A DNA stretch of 48,534 nucleotides from contig JAJZYH010000011.1 of NCBI GenBank assembly GCA_021798195.1, forward strand, positions 1 through 48,534, written 5' to 3'. Below the pieces are notes generated by a model. The model saw only the letters and a list, made by a program, of their open reading frames with translations. It ran no database searches and was not told the origin of the DNA. This document shows, piece by piece, positions 25,687 to 34,664 of this stretch; position 1 is the stretch's first letter, and each line of letters starts with the position of its first letter. The translations under genes and the position numbers were made by a program. The stretch comes from Thermoplasmata archaeon. GTDB lineage: Archaea > Thermoplasmatota > Thermoplasmata > Lutacidiplasmatales > UBA184.

Positions 25687-25695
25687 CTTTAAAAG
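25687..25695 (-). promoter_or_regulatory. TATA-like element for tfb
   Basis: CTTTTAAAG on the minus strand, predicting a transcript start near 25665 and a leader of about nine bases before GTG 25656. Confidence 0.5.
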
Positions 25696-25814
25696 CATTT
25701 GGGTTCGGCAACGACCCGTCGGGGACCCAGATCCCATCCCGCCCGACCCGGTTCGGAGCCTGCGGGGGGAAACCCTCCCGCCTCCCGCGGCGGACGAGGC
25801 GACCCCGGGGTGGA

Positions 25815-26456
25815 TCAGAGGGGGGCCTGGAAATCCTCGAGGGTGAGCGTGTAGGGGGACTCCGCGGTGATCTTCCCCTGTTCACGGAGCAGCTCCCGGG
25901 TGAGGAGCCAGTAGACCGTGGCCAGGGACACCCGTCCCTTGTTGTTGGCCGGGATCACCAGATCGACGTTGCGCGTCTCGTTGTTCACATCGCAGAGGCC
26001 CACCACGGGGATGCCGATGTTCACCGCTTCGGAGAGGGCCTGCTGGTCCGTGGCGGGATCGGCCACCAGGAGGACCTTGGGCTCGAAGTACTCCTGGAGG
26101 TTGGGGTTCGTCAGGCACCCCGGGACGAAGCGCTCGGAGAAGCTCACCGCCCCCACGGTCTTCGCGAACACGCGGGCGGGCCGTTGCCCGTACTGGCGCT
26201 GGGAGACCGCGAGGATCTTCTCCGGAGGGAAGCGGGAGAGGAACTTCGCGGCCAGCCGGATCCGCCGGTCGGTCTCCTTGATGTCCAGGACGTAGAGGCC
26301 GTCGTAGCGCACCTTGAAGATGAATTTCCGCATGCTGGCGGACTTCTGCTGGGTGCCGATGTGCACCCCGCTCGTCAGGTAGGTGTCCTCGGGGACCAGG
26401 AGCTCGGAGTCGGGGATCTTCTGCTCCGGGACCTCCTGGATGTCGTTGGCCGCCAT
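25815..26456 (-). CDS. rpsB: Ribosomal protein uS2
   Basis: 213 residues, normal archaeal length. Marks are [32 protein letters not shown] near the N-terminus (without the long bacterial coiled coil), [19 protein letters not shown], and [30 protein letters not shown] with [15 protein letters not shown] at the end. It starts eight bases after the enolase stop; an rps2-enolase pairing is known from archaeal ribosomal clusters. Confidence 0.97.
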   Translation of the reverse strand: MAANDIQEVPEQKIPDSELLVPEDTYLTSGVHIGTQQKSASMRKFIFKVRYDGLYVLDIKETDRRIRLAAKFLSRFPPEKILAVSQRQYGQRPARVFAKTVGAVSFSERFVPGCLTNPNLQEYFEPKVLLVADPATDQQALSEAVNIGIPVVGLCDVNNETRNVDLVIPANNKGRVSLATVYWLLTRELLREQGKITAESPYTLTLEDFQAPL

Positions 26457-26464
26457 GAAAGGGA

Positions 26465-27697
26465 TCAGGTCTCCGCCTCGGCGACGCGTACTAGTTCATT
26501 AAGCTTGGCTATCCGTTCGCCCCCCAGGACGCCGCATTTGAGCCCCCGGCTCCCGAAGGCGATGGCGAGGTGGGGCAGCCAGGCGTCGGGGACCTCCCCG
26601 GACCGGTGGGATGTGACGGTCTTCCACCCGGCGGCCCTCGTGCGCGAGACGGTCGCCAGGGTGTCGGTGAGAGTGCCCACCTGGTTCACCTTGATGAGCA
26701 CCGCATTGGTGGCCCGTCGCGGGATGCCCTCCTCCACGCGCCGCGGGTTCGTGGTGTAGAGGTCGTCGCCCACGACGAGGGCATCCCCCGGGGAGAGCTG
26801 GGCGGTGAGGGCCGCGAAATGGTCCATGTCGTCCTGGTCAAAGGGGTCCTCCACGTACGCGAGACCGTACCGGTCCACGAGGTGGAGGACGAACCCCAGC
26901 TGGCCCTGGGGGTCCAGGGTCTGGTCCTTGTAGCGGTACCGTCCGTCCTGGTAGAACTCGCTGGCGGCGAGATCGAGCCCGGGGCGGACCGAGACCCCCT
27001 GGGACCTGCGTTCGTCCCGGACCTCGGCGCAGGACTCCCCGAGGATCTCCAGGGCCTCCACGTTGCCCAGGGGAGCGACCCAACCCCCTTCATCCCCCCG
27101 GCCCAGGGCCGCCTTGGGGAACCGGGTCCGGAGGCGGCGCCCCACCGCCCGGTGGACGGCCACCACGGCCTCCACCTCGGCGCGCGCCGTGGGCGCCTCC
27201 ACGTAGGCGATGTACTCCTGGATGTCGGGCCCGCCGACGGCATGGACGCCTCCGTTCATCACGTTCCCCACCAGGGCGGGGGGCCGCGAGGGGTGGCCCG
27301 CGGACTGGGGGATCGCCTTCCACAGCGGGACGCCCCGGCTGGCGGCGAGCGCCCTCGAAAGGGCCACGGAGAGCGCCGTACAGGTGTTCCCCCCGAAATA
27401 GGAGAGGTCCGGGGTGCCATCCAACTCCTTCAGGTGGCCGTCGAAGGCCGCCTGGTCGTCCACGGGGGATCCCAGGAGCCGGGGTCGGCCCCGCTCCAGG
27501 AAATGGGCGATGGCGGCATCCACGCCCCCTTCCGGGAAGGCCCGCACCTCGTGGCGGCCCGTGGACGCCCCGCTGGGGCTTGCCGCGCGGCCCATCGTCC
27601 CGTTCTCGATGCGGATCTCCGCCTCCACGGTGGGATTCCCCCGGCTGTCGTAGATCTTCCGGAGATGGATGTCCCGGATGCCGGAAGCCCCGGTCAT
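26465..27697 (-). CDS. eno: Enolase
   Basis: 410 residues. Converts 2-phosphoglycerate to phosphoenolpyruvate. Family motifs are [29 protein letters not shown], the [19 protein letters not shown] segment, [44 protein letters not shown] (catalytic Lys) and SHRSGEVPD (substrate loop), ending [17 protein letters not shown] 27697 overlaps the epimerase stop by four bases (ATGA) and the uS2 gene follows after eight bases, so three genes share a transcript. Confidence 0.97.
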   Translation of the reverse strand: MTGASGIRDIHLRKIYDSRGNPTVEAEIRIENGTMGRAASPSGASTGRHEVRAFPEGGVDAAIAHFLERGRPRLLGSPVDDQAAFDGHLKELDGTPDLSYFGGNTCTALSVALSRALAASRGVPLWKAIPQSAGHPSRPPALVGNVMNGGVHAVGGPDIQEYIAYVEAPTARAEVEAVVAVHRAVGRRLRTRFPKAALGRGDEGGWVAPLGNVEALEILGESCAEVRDERRSQGVSVRPGLDLAASEFYQDGRYRYKDQTLDPQGQLGFVLHLVDRYGLAYVEDPFDQDDMDHFAALTAQLSPGDALVVGDDLYTTNPRRVEEGIPRRATNAVLIKVNQVGTLTDTLATVSRTRAAGWKTVTSHRSGEVPDAWLPHLAIAFGSRGLKCGVLGGERIAKLNELVRVAEAET

Positions 27698-28110
27698 GGG
27701 GACTCCCCCGTTTCCGCCTCCACGAACTCCGTGAGGACCCCGCCGAAGTGGGAGGGGTGGGCAAAGGCGACCCATCTTCCCCTCGCGCCCCGCCGGGGAT
27801 TCTCGTCGATGAGGCGGACCTTCTCGAGGCGCAGCTCGTCGAGCCGCGCCCGGAGGTCCGGGACCGCGAAGGCCACGTGATGGAGCCCCTCCCCCCGCTT
27901 CTCCAGGAAGCGGGCCACGGTGGACTCGGGTGCCGTGGGTTCCAGGAGCTCCAGGTGGGAATCCCCCACGGGGAGGAAACAGACCCGGACGCGCTGGGGG
28001 GAGACCTCTTCGGGGGGGGAGGCGCGGACCCCGATGGTCCGTTCCCAGCGCGGAATGGCCTCGGCAAGGTCACGGACGGCGATCCCCACATGGTCCAAAC
28101 GTGCGTCCAT
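27694..28110 (-). CDS. mce: Methylmalonyl-CoA epimerase
   Basis: 138 residues of the vicinal-oxygen-chelate fold. It interconverts the R and S forms of methylmalonyl-CoA. The paired half-motifs LDHVGIAV and LHHVAFAV supply two metal-binding His; the HLELLEP and VLTEFVE segments supply the acidic ligands. ATG 28110 follows a GAGGGGTG ribosome-binding site. It lies 38 bases after the mutase subunit gene, which uses its product, and overlaps the enolase start. Confidence 0.93.
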   Translation of the reverse strand: MDARLDHVGIAVRDLAEAIPRWERTIGVRASPPEEVSPQRVRVCFLPVGDSHLELLEPTAPESTVARFLEKRGEGLHHVAFAVPDLRARLDELRLEKVRLIDENPRRGARGRWVAFAHPSHFGGVLTEFVEAETGESP

Positions 28111-28148
28111 GGACACCCCTCGGATGGGGGGCGGGAGGCCGGCGGGGG

Positions 28149-28154
28149 TTAAAA
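28149..28154 (-). promoter_or_regulatory. TATA-like element overlapping the mutA stop codon, for mce-eno-rpsB
   Basis: The minus-strand TTTTAA contains the TAA stop of the mutase gene. It lies about 42 bases before ATG 28110, leaving a leader of about 16 bases that holds the ribosome-binding site. Confidence 0.4.
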
Positions 28155-29837
28155 CTGCCGCGAGGGCTTGTGCTCCCCGAAGACCTCGCGCCAAACCTGA
28201 GCGATCTCGCCGAGGGTGCACCGCGCGCTCAGGGCGTCGATGACGTGCGGCATGACGTTCTTCCCCTGCTCGGTGGCGTGGCGAAGCCCTTCGAGCGCCT
28301 CGCGGGTGGCAACGGCGTCGCGGTGGGCCCGGTACGCCCGGACCTTCCGGATCGCCCGGGCCTCGAGGGCCGGGGACACGCGGAGGATCTCGGTGCCCTT
28401 ATTCCTGCGCCCACGGGACGGGAAGAGGGCGAACCCCTCCTCGGTCTCCACGTGCGAATTGACGCCCACCACCAGTTCCTGCTTCATCTCCCGGGCGCGG
28501 GCGGTCCGGTACGCCTCGCGGGCGATCTCCTGCTGGTAGTACCCCTGGGCCACGGCCTCGATGGCGCCGCCTCTCCTCTCGATCTCCTCCAGGTAGCGCC
28601 GGGCCTCCTCCTCGATGGAATCCGTGAGGTCCTCGATGGCCCAGGAGCCCGCCACGGGGTCGATGGTGGAGGGCACCCCGCTCTCCTCGGCCAGGATCTG
28701 CTGGGTCCGCAGGGCGAGCCTCGCCGAGGGTTCCGTGGGAAGCCCCAACGCCTCGTCAAGGGCGTTGGTGTGGAGGGACTGGGTCCCCCCCAGGACCGCC
28801 GCCAGGGCCTCGAGGGTGGTCCGGATCACGTTGAGTTCCGGCTGCTGGGCCGTGAGGGAGGAACCGGCGGTCTGGGTGTGGAACCGGAGCTGCTGCGACC
28901 GGGGGGATCGAGTCCCGAGGACCTCCCGCGTCAGACTGGCCCACAGGCGTCGCGCGGCCCGGAACTTGGCGATCTCCTCGAGGAAGTTCCGGTCGGAAGA
29001 GAAGAAGAAGGAGAGGCGGGGGAGGAACTCGTCGAGGGCCATCCCCCGGGTCTGGGCGGCGCGGGCATACGCGAGGCCGTCGGCGAGAGTGAACGCGACC
29101 TCCTGCGCCGCCGTGGCCCCGGCCTCGCGCATGTGGTAGCCCGACACGGAGATGGTGTTCCACAGGGGCATCTCCCGGGTGGCGAACTCCATCACATCGA
29201 CGGTGAGGCGCAGGGACGCCTCGGGAGGATAGATGTAGGTCCCCCGGGCCGCGTACTCCTTGAGGATGTCGTTCTGCACGGTCCCGCCGAGTTTGGAGCG
29301 GGGGATCCCGTGGCGCTCCGCGACCACCACGGTGAGCCCCAGGAGGATCGACGCCGTGGCGTTGATGGTCATCGAGACCGTGGCCTGATCCAGGGGAATC
29401 CCCCGGAAGAGGGTCTCCATGTCGGCGACGGTGGCGATGGAGACGCCGCATCGTCCCACCTCCCCGTGGGCCATGGGGTGGTCCGGATCGTATCCGATCT
29501 GCGTGGGAAGGTCAAAGGCTACGGACAGACCGGTCTGCCCGTGGGCGAGGAGGGACCGGAACCGCGCGTTGGTCTCCTCCGCAGTCCCGAAGCCGGAGTA
29601 CTGGCGCATGGTCCAGAGGCGGCCGCGGTACTGGGTGGGGTGGATGCCCCGGGTGAACGGGAACTGGCCCGGGAACCCCAGGCTCCTCAGGTAGCGCTCC
29701 GGATCCTCCACACCGGCGCTGCCCGGGACGGGTGGTCCGGCAGGGTCGGGTCCCGAGGCCGGGGCGGCAAGACCCACCACCTGGGATCCTTGGGGAGAGG
29801 GGCCTTCCGCCGATGGGGCCCGCGGGGCACGAGGCAT
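28149..29837 (-). CDS. mutA: Methylmalonyl-CoA mutase, catalytic (TIM-barrel) subunit
   Basis: 562 residues. This is the substrate-binding barrel half of the cobalamin-dependent mutase that converts methylmalonyl-CoA to succinyl-CoA. Motifs include TMRQYSGFGTAEETN, LSVAFDLPTQIGYD, GGTVQNDILKEY, SVSGYHMREAGA (active-site His), RLSFFFSSDRNFLEEIAKFRAARRLW, and LRFHTQTAGSSLTAQQPELNVIRTTLEALAAVLGGTQSLHTN. The C-terminal B12-binding domain is absent, as in archaea that encode it as a separate small subunit; that gene is not in the window. The first 45 residues are a Pro/Ala-rich extension. ATG 29837 is about 28 bases from a TATA-like element. Confidence 0.95.
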   Translation of the reverse strand: MPRAPRAPSAEGPSPQGSQVVGLAAPASGPDPAGPPVPGSAGVEDPERYLRSLGFPGQFPFTRGIHPTQYRGRLWTMRQYSGFGTAEETNARFRSLLAHGQTGLSVAFDLPTQIGYDPDHPMAHGEVGRCGVSIATVADMETLFRGIPLDQATVSMTINATASILLGLTVVVAERHGIPRSKLGGTVQNDILKEYAARGTYIYPPEASLRLTVDVMEFATREMPLWNTISVSGYHMREAGATAAQEVAFTLADGLAYARAAQTRGMALDEFLPRLSFFFSSDRNFLEEIAKFRAARRLWASLTREVLGTRSPRSQQLRFHTQTAGSSLTAQQPELNVIRTTLEALAAVLGGTQSLHTNALDEALGLPTEPSARLALRTQQILAEESGVPSTIDPVAGSWAIEDLTDSIEEEARRYLEEIERRGGAIEAVAQGYYQQEIAREAYRTARAREMKQELVVGVNSHVETEEGFALFPSRGRRNKGTEILRVSPALEARAIRKVRAYRAHRDAVATREALEGLRHATEQGKNVMPHVIDALSARCTLGEIAQVWREVFGEHKPSRQF

Positions 29838-29860
29838 GCCGGGGAAAGAAGGAGAGAACG

Positions 29861-29869
29861 ACTATAAGG
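29861..29869 (-). promoter_or_regulatory. TATA-like element for mutA
   Basis: CCTTATAGT on the minus strand is centred about 28 bases before ATG 29837. Confidence 0.5.
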
Positions 29870-29928
29870 TCCCCGGGGGGCGAGGGGGATGGGGGACGAT
29901 TCCCCGGGGGAGCCTCCCCCTGGCACCC

Positions 29929-30960
29929 CTACTCCCTCGACAGGGTGCGTCGCTTCCCGGCGCGGTAGAACCTCTGGGCGACGACGGGGAGCAGGGGGTA
30001 GAGGAACGCGGGAGGGGCGATGCCCTTCTCCACGTGCCAGGTGTAGGTGTCCTGGAGGGAAAGTGCCTCCAGGAGGGCCCGGACCATCGTCCCCCTTTGT
30101 ACGACCGGGGACCGGAGGATCCGGTAGAGTTCCTGCACACGGACGATGGCCCGGGCTTCGCGTGTGGCCTCGGGAACTCCCCTTTCCGTGACCCAATCCG
30201 CCACCACCCGGTACCCCTCGAGGGCGCGTTCCGTGAACTGGACAAGGGGCGAGGGGGAGTCCGGCCGCTGCCCGTCCCCGAGGACCGAGGCGTTCCCGCC
30301 GTGGATGCGGTATCCGGTGAGGGGCCGCGGGTCGATCCGGAGGCGCCAGGGGCCCGTGGCCGCCGCGAAGAAATGGAACGCCTCGGTGGAGAGGGGGATC
30401 TTCGCGAGCGTGTCCAGGTAGGGTTCCACGACCTCCCGACGGATGGCGATGCAGCTGTTGTTGAAGTCGGGGGCGAGGTTGGGCAGCTTCCGTAGCACCC
30501 TCCAGATGGCTTTGGAATCGACGACGACGGCTCCCCTGCGGGCCCGCGCCTCCCGCGAGCTCCGCCGGAAGGGATGGTCCCGGAGGGGGTTCCCCGCCTC
30601 ATCCACGGGGCGGAAGCTGTTATGGAAGTATCCCAGCCGGCCATCCGAGGAGAAGGCCTCCTCGACGGCTCTCAGTTTACCGGGCTCGAAGAGATCATCG
30701 TCGTCCAGGAACGCGATGACATCCCCCTCGCTCTCCCGGATCGCCGTTGCCTGGGTCTGCCCCAGGTTCGGGTGAGGGGCCGACCGGGCGGACACGGAGG
30801 CGTAGGGGATGGGGGGGAAGGCCCGGGGATCGATCTGCGGGTCGGTGTAGGCAAGCACCTCGCATTCCCCGGATGGAGGTTCCTGCCGGGCCAGGGATCC
30901 GATGGCGTGGGGAAGGTATCGGGTCCGACGGAACGCGGTGAGGACGACCGTGAGCCGCAT
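29929..30960 (-). CDS. Family 2 glycosyltransferase
   Basis: 343 residues. An N-terminal GT-A fold begins with LTVVLTAFRRTRYLPHAIGSLARQ and carries the metal/nucleotide-sugar DxD-type motif in IAFLDDDDLFEP (Asp 86-89). The second half (SIAIRREVVEPYL, GYRIHGGNAS) resembles GT2 enzymes of surface glycans; the last 80 residues have some hydrophobic stretches but no clear membrane domain. ATG 30960 is the family-like start; the frame remains open upstream. Donor and acceptor sugars cannot be predicted. Confidence 0.85.
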   Translation of the reverse strand: MRLTVVLTAFRRTRYLPHAIGSLARQEPPSGECEVLAYTDPQIDPRAFPPIPYASVSARSAPHPNLGQTQATAIRESEGDVIAFLDDDDLFEPGKLRAVEEAFSSDGRLGYFHNSFRPVDEAGNPLRDHPFRRSSREARARRGAVVVDSKAIWRVLRKLPNLAPDFNNSCIAIRREVVEPYLDTLAKIPLSTEAFHFFAAATGPWRLRIDPRPLTGYRIHGGNASVLGDGQRPDSPSPLVQFTERALEGYRVVADWVTERGVPEATREARAIVRVQELYRILRSPVVQRGTMVRALLEALSLQDTYTWHVEKGIAPPAFLYPLLPVVAQRFYRAGKRRTLSRE

Positions 30961-31344
30961 GGGATCCTTAGCCCATCGGGGAGGCATGCGCCTCGTCTTC
31001 GTCGCCGGAGCCAACGGAAGGATCCTTGCTCTCGGAGGGAGAACCCCCCAAACCGAGGCGCCACGTGGTCGACGCCTCCCCGGAGCGAGGTGGGTTCCGC
31101 GGTTCGAGGGGATCACGTGCATGGCCCGTGCGCCGGCCCACCGCACGGGGGATCCCCCCGGGCGCGTCCGCACGGGGGGGGTCGTCCCCGCAAGGCGCGG
31201 CATCGAGAGGGGGCGTCGAGGGAGGACCGCGCAAGAGCCCAACGGGAACCGCGGGGATCCGGGGAAGACCAGCGCTCGCCATCCCCCGGGTTCCCCCCGC
31301 AGGGATCGCCCGGAGGCGGGGCAGGCCCCACCCGCTGGCTCGAG
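30961..31344. other. 384-base gap with strong inverted repeats, no recognised gene
   Basis: The stretch between the glycosyltransferase and pheT has only Arg/Gly/Pro-rich shadow frames. It is unusually rich in self-complementary sequence: CCCGTGCG at 31125-31132 pairs with CGCACGGG at 31142-31149, directly followed by the palindrome GGGGGATCCCCC (31147-31158). A structured RNA gene is possible; I searched by eye for SRP RNA and RNase P RNA core motifs on both strands and did not find convincing ones. Confidence 0.4.
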
Positions 31345-33057
31345 TCATACGGAGGGGGAGCCCGTTCCCGGGGCCCTGGGGGTCCCGCGCAACGACCAGA
31401 TCTGGGACAGGTTCATCTCCACGAAGGCCACGGGCTCCGGGATCCTGAGTTCCGCCAGGGCGGCCGGAAAGACCTCCCCGCAGACCGCGATGTCTTCGCC
31501 GGCCCAGCGGACCCGCGCCGCGCGGCCACGGATGGTCCCGGGGGAATCCACGGGTTCCCGGGAGGTCTGGATCCCCACCAGCCGGGTGAGATACTCCAGG
31601 ATCCCCGCCGCACGGGCGAACCCGGTCTCCTTCCCCGCCTCGAGGAGGACGCCGTGGACGTCCGTCCGGGTCCCCGTCTCCGACGAGGGGTCCCGGACCA
31701 CCACGGGTCCCACCTCGAAGATGCGCTGAGGGTATCCCTGGCCGGTGGTCCGCCCCAGGAAGTCGAGCGCCGTGGCGCGGAGGACGGGGCGCAGGTGCGA
31801 GAACTCACGGGAGACGGGGTTGGAGAGCCGGAGAGCCTCCGCCGGGGGGGAGAACCGTTCCGCCGCCTCCCGGGACATGAGGAGGGGGGTGTAGATCTCC
31901 TGGAAGCCCAGCCCCAGGGCGGCCTGGGTCCATCGGCGCAGGAACCGGCGGAACGGCAAGGTCCGACCGGGGGAGGGCGCCACGGGGAGCACGGGCGAGA
32001 GGGAGGCGAACCCGTGCGCCACGGCCAGATCCTCCACCACGTCCAGGGAGGAGAGGATGTCGGGGCGCCAGGGAGGGACCCGCACGAGGCATTCCGTTCC
32101 CTCCCGGTCCACTCCCAGTCGCGCCGCGAGGAGCCCCTTCTCCATCTCCGGGCCCGTGAGACGGATCCCCAGGACCTGCGCCACGGACCCGCTGGAGACG
32201 GGCAGGGTCCGGGGTTCCACCGCCTCGCGCCCGGGATCCGCGTTCCCCGATCGGTGGATGGGCACGGGGTGGATCTTCCATCCCCGGGCGGCGAACGGGA
32301 GGAGCATCATGCCCACCATCTCCCGGGTCCGGGAGAGACGGGTGCCGGTAGCCTCGATGAGGATCTCGCGGTCCCCCGGACGCAGTTCTCCCGGACCGGC
32401 CGCGTTGAGCACGGGGGGCAGCGAGAGGATGGTCCCCCGGGAGTCGCGCAGGGTGAGGGCGAGTCCCTCGGACCGCCCCAGGCTCCCGTAGGTCTCCGCC
32501 ATGCTGTGGGTGGCATAGAATTCCCGGCCTCCCATCTCCTCGGACCCTCCCAGGGGCACGAACCGGATCTGGTCCAGCGGTTCCAGGACGTACCGGAACG
32601 GAGGCTGGATCCGTTCCAGGGGGTAGAGCCCCAGGCTCGCGGCCACGCGGTCCCGGCCCAGCGTCGCGTGGAGGATCTCCTGGAACCGGACGAGTTCCTC
32701 GAGGTCCCCCGCATCGAGGGCTTGCCCCGGGGGCGCGGAGGCCGTGGCCATGACGAGTTCGGGGCGCAGGGGAGAGACGGTGGGGTTCGCATGGGCCTCC
32801 ACCCCGGGGCGCGGGGCGGGTTCCGGAGCGTAGGGAAGACCGCCCGCCAGGTTCAGGATCCCCTGGAGTTCCCAGGCGAGGCCCCCCTCATCGAGGAGGT
32901 CCAGACGGTCCGGCGTCACCTCGAGATCCAGGAGCCCGTCCTTCCTTCCATGGAACTCCACCTTGGATCGGAAGAGGGCTTCCCGGAGGTCCTCCTCGGA
33001 GAGCTCCCGCCCCAGGAGGCGGAAGACGCGGTCGGCGGAGAGGCTGGACTGCGGCAT
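31345..33057 (-). CDS. pheT: Phenylalanyl-tRNA synthetase beta subunit
   Basis: 570 residues, archaeal type, which is shorter than the bacterial form and lacks its N-terminal tRNA-binding and C-terminal anticodon-binding domains. Recognisable parts are VFRLLGRELSEEDLREAL, LDLEVTPDRLDLL, the B3/B4 editing region (FYATHSMAETYGSLGR), the B5 domain with WRPDILSSLDVVEDLAVAHG, and the pseudo-catalytic domain (LGLGFQEIYTPLLMS, LSNPVSREFSHLRPVLRATALDFL). An ATG at 33096 would overlap pheS; MPQSSLSADRVF at 33057 matches the usual archaeal start. It follows pheS in one operon. Confidence 0.95.
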   Translation of the reverse strand: MPQSSLSADRVFRLLGRELSEEDLREALFRSKVEFHGRKDGLLDLEVTPDRLDLLDEGGLAWELQGILNLAGGLPYAPEPAPRPGVEAHANPTVSPLRPELVMATASAPPGQALDAGDLEELVRFQEILHATLGRDRVAASLGLYPLERIQPPFRYVLEPLDQIRFVPLGGSEEMGGREFYATHSMAETYGSLGRSEGLALTLRDSRGTILSLPPVLNAAGPGELRPGDREILIEATGTRLSRTREMVGMMLLPFAARGWKIHPVPIHRSGNADPGREAVEPRTLPVSSGSVAQVLGIRLTGPEMEKGLLAARLGVDREGTECLVRVPPWRPDILSSLDVVEDLAVAHGFASLSPVLPVAPSPGRTLPFRRFLRRWTQAALGLGFQEIYTPLLMSREAAERFSPPAEALRLSNPVSREFSHLRPVLRATALDFLGRTTGQGYPQRIFEVGPVVVRDPSSETGTRTDVHGVLLEAGKETGFARAAGILEYLTRLVGIQTSREPVDSPGTIRGRAARVRWAGEDIAVCGEVFPAALAELRIPEPVAFVEMNLSQIWSLRGTPRAPGTGSPSV

Positions 33058-33082
33058 GGTTCCGATGGTCCCCCTCGCCTCC

Positions 33083-34591
33083 CTAGATCCTCGCATGGGC
33101 GAGGAGGTCCAGGTTCGTGGTGTAAAGCTCCCGGATGTCGCTCACGCCCAGGGAGATCATGGCGAGGCGCGTGATCCCGATGCCCCAGGCCGCCACGGGG
33201 ACCTTGATCCCCAGCGGGCGCAACACCTCGGGCCGGAACATCCCCCCGGGGAGGACCTCGATCCAGCCCAGCGTGGGGTGCCGGACGTAGCCCTCCACGC
33301 TGGGCTCCGTGAAGGGGAAGTAGCTGGGGCGGAAGCGGATCTCCCGGATCCCCAGGGCGTGGGCCATCTGCGTGAGGAGGCCCAGGAGGTGGCGCAGCGT
33401 GACCCCCCGTTTCCCGAAGACCCCCTCGCACTGGTCGAACTGGAAGTGGTGCGACGCGTCGACGGCATCGCGCCGGAAGACCGTGTCGATGCAGTACATC
33501 CGGAAGGGGGGTTTGGGATGGGTCTCCAGGTAACGGACCGACGTCGAGGTGGTGTGGCTCCGCAGGATGACGCGCTTCGCCACCTCGTCGCGGTAGGGGG
33601 CCTGCCAGCCCCGGGAGAGGGGAACCTTCTGCCGCGGAAGGGGGCGCCCCTCGTGCACCGCCCGGACCGCCTGGAGGAGGCGCCGGGGCGGCAGGGACCC
33701 CTCCACCCCCTCGAGGGAGAGGAGGTCGTGGATGGAGCGGGCCGGATGTTCCTGGGGCATGAAGAGGACGTCGGAGTTGTAGAACTCGGTCTCCACGAGG
33801 GGAGTCCGGTACTCCTCGAAGCCGAGGCCCAGGAGGATCTCTTCGAACTCCCGCAGCCAGGAGAGGTAAAGATGGGTGCGGGTCCCCACGACGCGGGGGA
33901 CCTCCGCCCGGACGTCGTACGGCCGGAAGGAGACCTTCTCCCAGTTCCCCCCGGAGAGGAGGGCCGCGGTGAGGGGCCCCACGAGGGGAGCCTCGTCCGC
34001 GGCCACGGAGACCTGCGATCCCTCCGGGGAAAGCTTCCAGGACCGGAGGGAGCGGTGCTCCTCCACCACGAGGCCCCGCTTGCGCAGGAGACGGAGCGTG
34101 GCGTCCTCCGGAGGAGAGCGCCCCGCGGCCAGCGCATCCAGTTCCTCCTCCTCGGGAAGGCGCTCCGGGACGGGTGGCACCGCCTCGAGGAGCGGGCCCA
34201 CTCGGATCCGGCCCCCGCGCCTGAGCTGCCCCACGGCCACCGAGACCTCCTCCGGCGTGAGGATCCCGCTCGCCGTGATGGACTCGAGCGTCCGTGGCCC
34301 CTCCTTCAGGAATTCCAGGAGGCGCCGTTCGGGCAGGCCCCGCTGGTGGACCTCCCGCCCCCGGGGGGACAGGCGGTGGAACGTCTCGTGCCGTTCATCC
34401 AGGATGGCGAGCCTCTTGGCCCGGAGGCGCTCCAGAGCCCCCCGGACGACGTCGGAGGGGAGCCCCGATTCCCGGGCCAGGACCTCCTCGGGGATGGGGG
34501 AGGGGGTCCCGGAACGCAGAAGTGTCCGGACGAGCTTCCGCTCCGGCTCCGACAGGCTGAGGCCCAGATCCGGAGGCGAGGGGTCCGTCAC
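33083..34591 (-). CDS. pheS: Phenylalanyl-tRNA synthetase alpha subunit
   Basis: 502 residues, archaeal/eukaryotic type. The first 200 residues contain winged-helix repeats (LVRTLL ... LERLRAKRLAILDER; LLRKRGLVVEEH) that contact tRNA. The catalytic domain has the class II motifs: motif 1 around LREFEEILLGLGFEEYRTPLVE, LFMPQEHPAR, motif 2 around FRMYCIDTVFRRDAVDASH with HQFDQ-like HFQFDQCEG, and motif 3 AAWGIGITRLAMI. It uses a GTG start positioned about 28 bases from TTAAG, as for a leaderless transcript. Confidence 0.97.
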   Translation of the reverse strand: MTDPSPPDLGLSLSEPERKLVRTLLRSGTPSPIPEEVLARESGLPSDVVRGALERLRAKRLAILDERHETFHRLSPRGREVHQRGLPERRLLEFLKEGPRTLESITASGILTPEEVSVAVGQLRRGGRIRVGPLLEAVPPVPERLPEEEELDALAAGRSPPEDATLRLLRKRGLVVEEHRSLRSWKLSPEGSQVSVAADEAPLVGPLTAALLSGGNWEKVSFRPYDVRAEVPRVVGTRTHLYLSWLREFEEILLGLGFEEYRTPLVETEFYNSDVLFMPQEHPARSIHDLLSLEGVEGSLPPRRLLQAVRAVHEGRPLPRQKVPLSRGWQAPYRDEVAKRVILRSHTTSTSVRYLETHPKPPFRMYCIDTVFRRDAVDASHHFQFDQCEGVFGKRGVTLRHLLGLLTQMAHALGIREIRFRPSYFPFTEPSVEGYVRHPTLGWIEVLPGGMFRPEVLRPLGIKVPVAAWGIGITRLAMISLGVSDIRELYTTNLDLLAHARI

Positions 34592-34614
34592 GGCCGGAAG
34601 CTATCTCTCATCGG

Positions 34615-34622
34615 CCTTAACA
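34615..34622 (-). promoter_or_regulatory. TATA-like element for pheST
   Basis: AGTGTTAA on the minus strand is centred about 28 bases before the GTG at 34591. Confidence 0.45.
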
Positions 34623-34664
34623 CTATTCGCGCATCCGCAACGGACTCTGCTCGTGCGGGCGAAC

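Noticed and set aside
31026-31448. Plus-strand frame of 140 codons in the gap before pheT
   Set aside because: Arg/Gly/Pro/Ser-rich composition typical of non-coding GC-rich DNA, and it runs into the certain pheT gene on the other strand.
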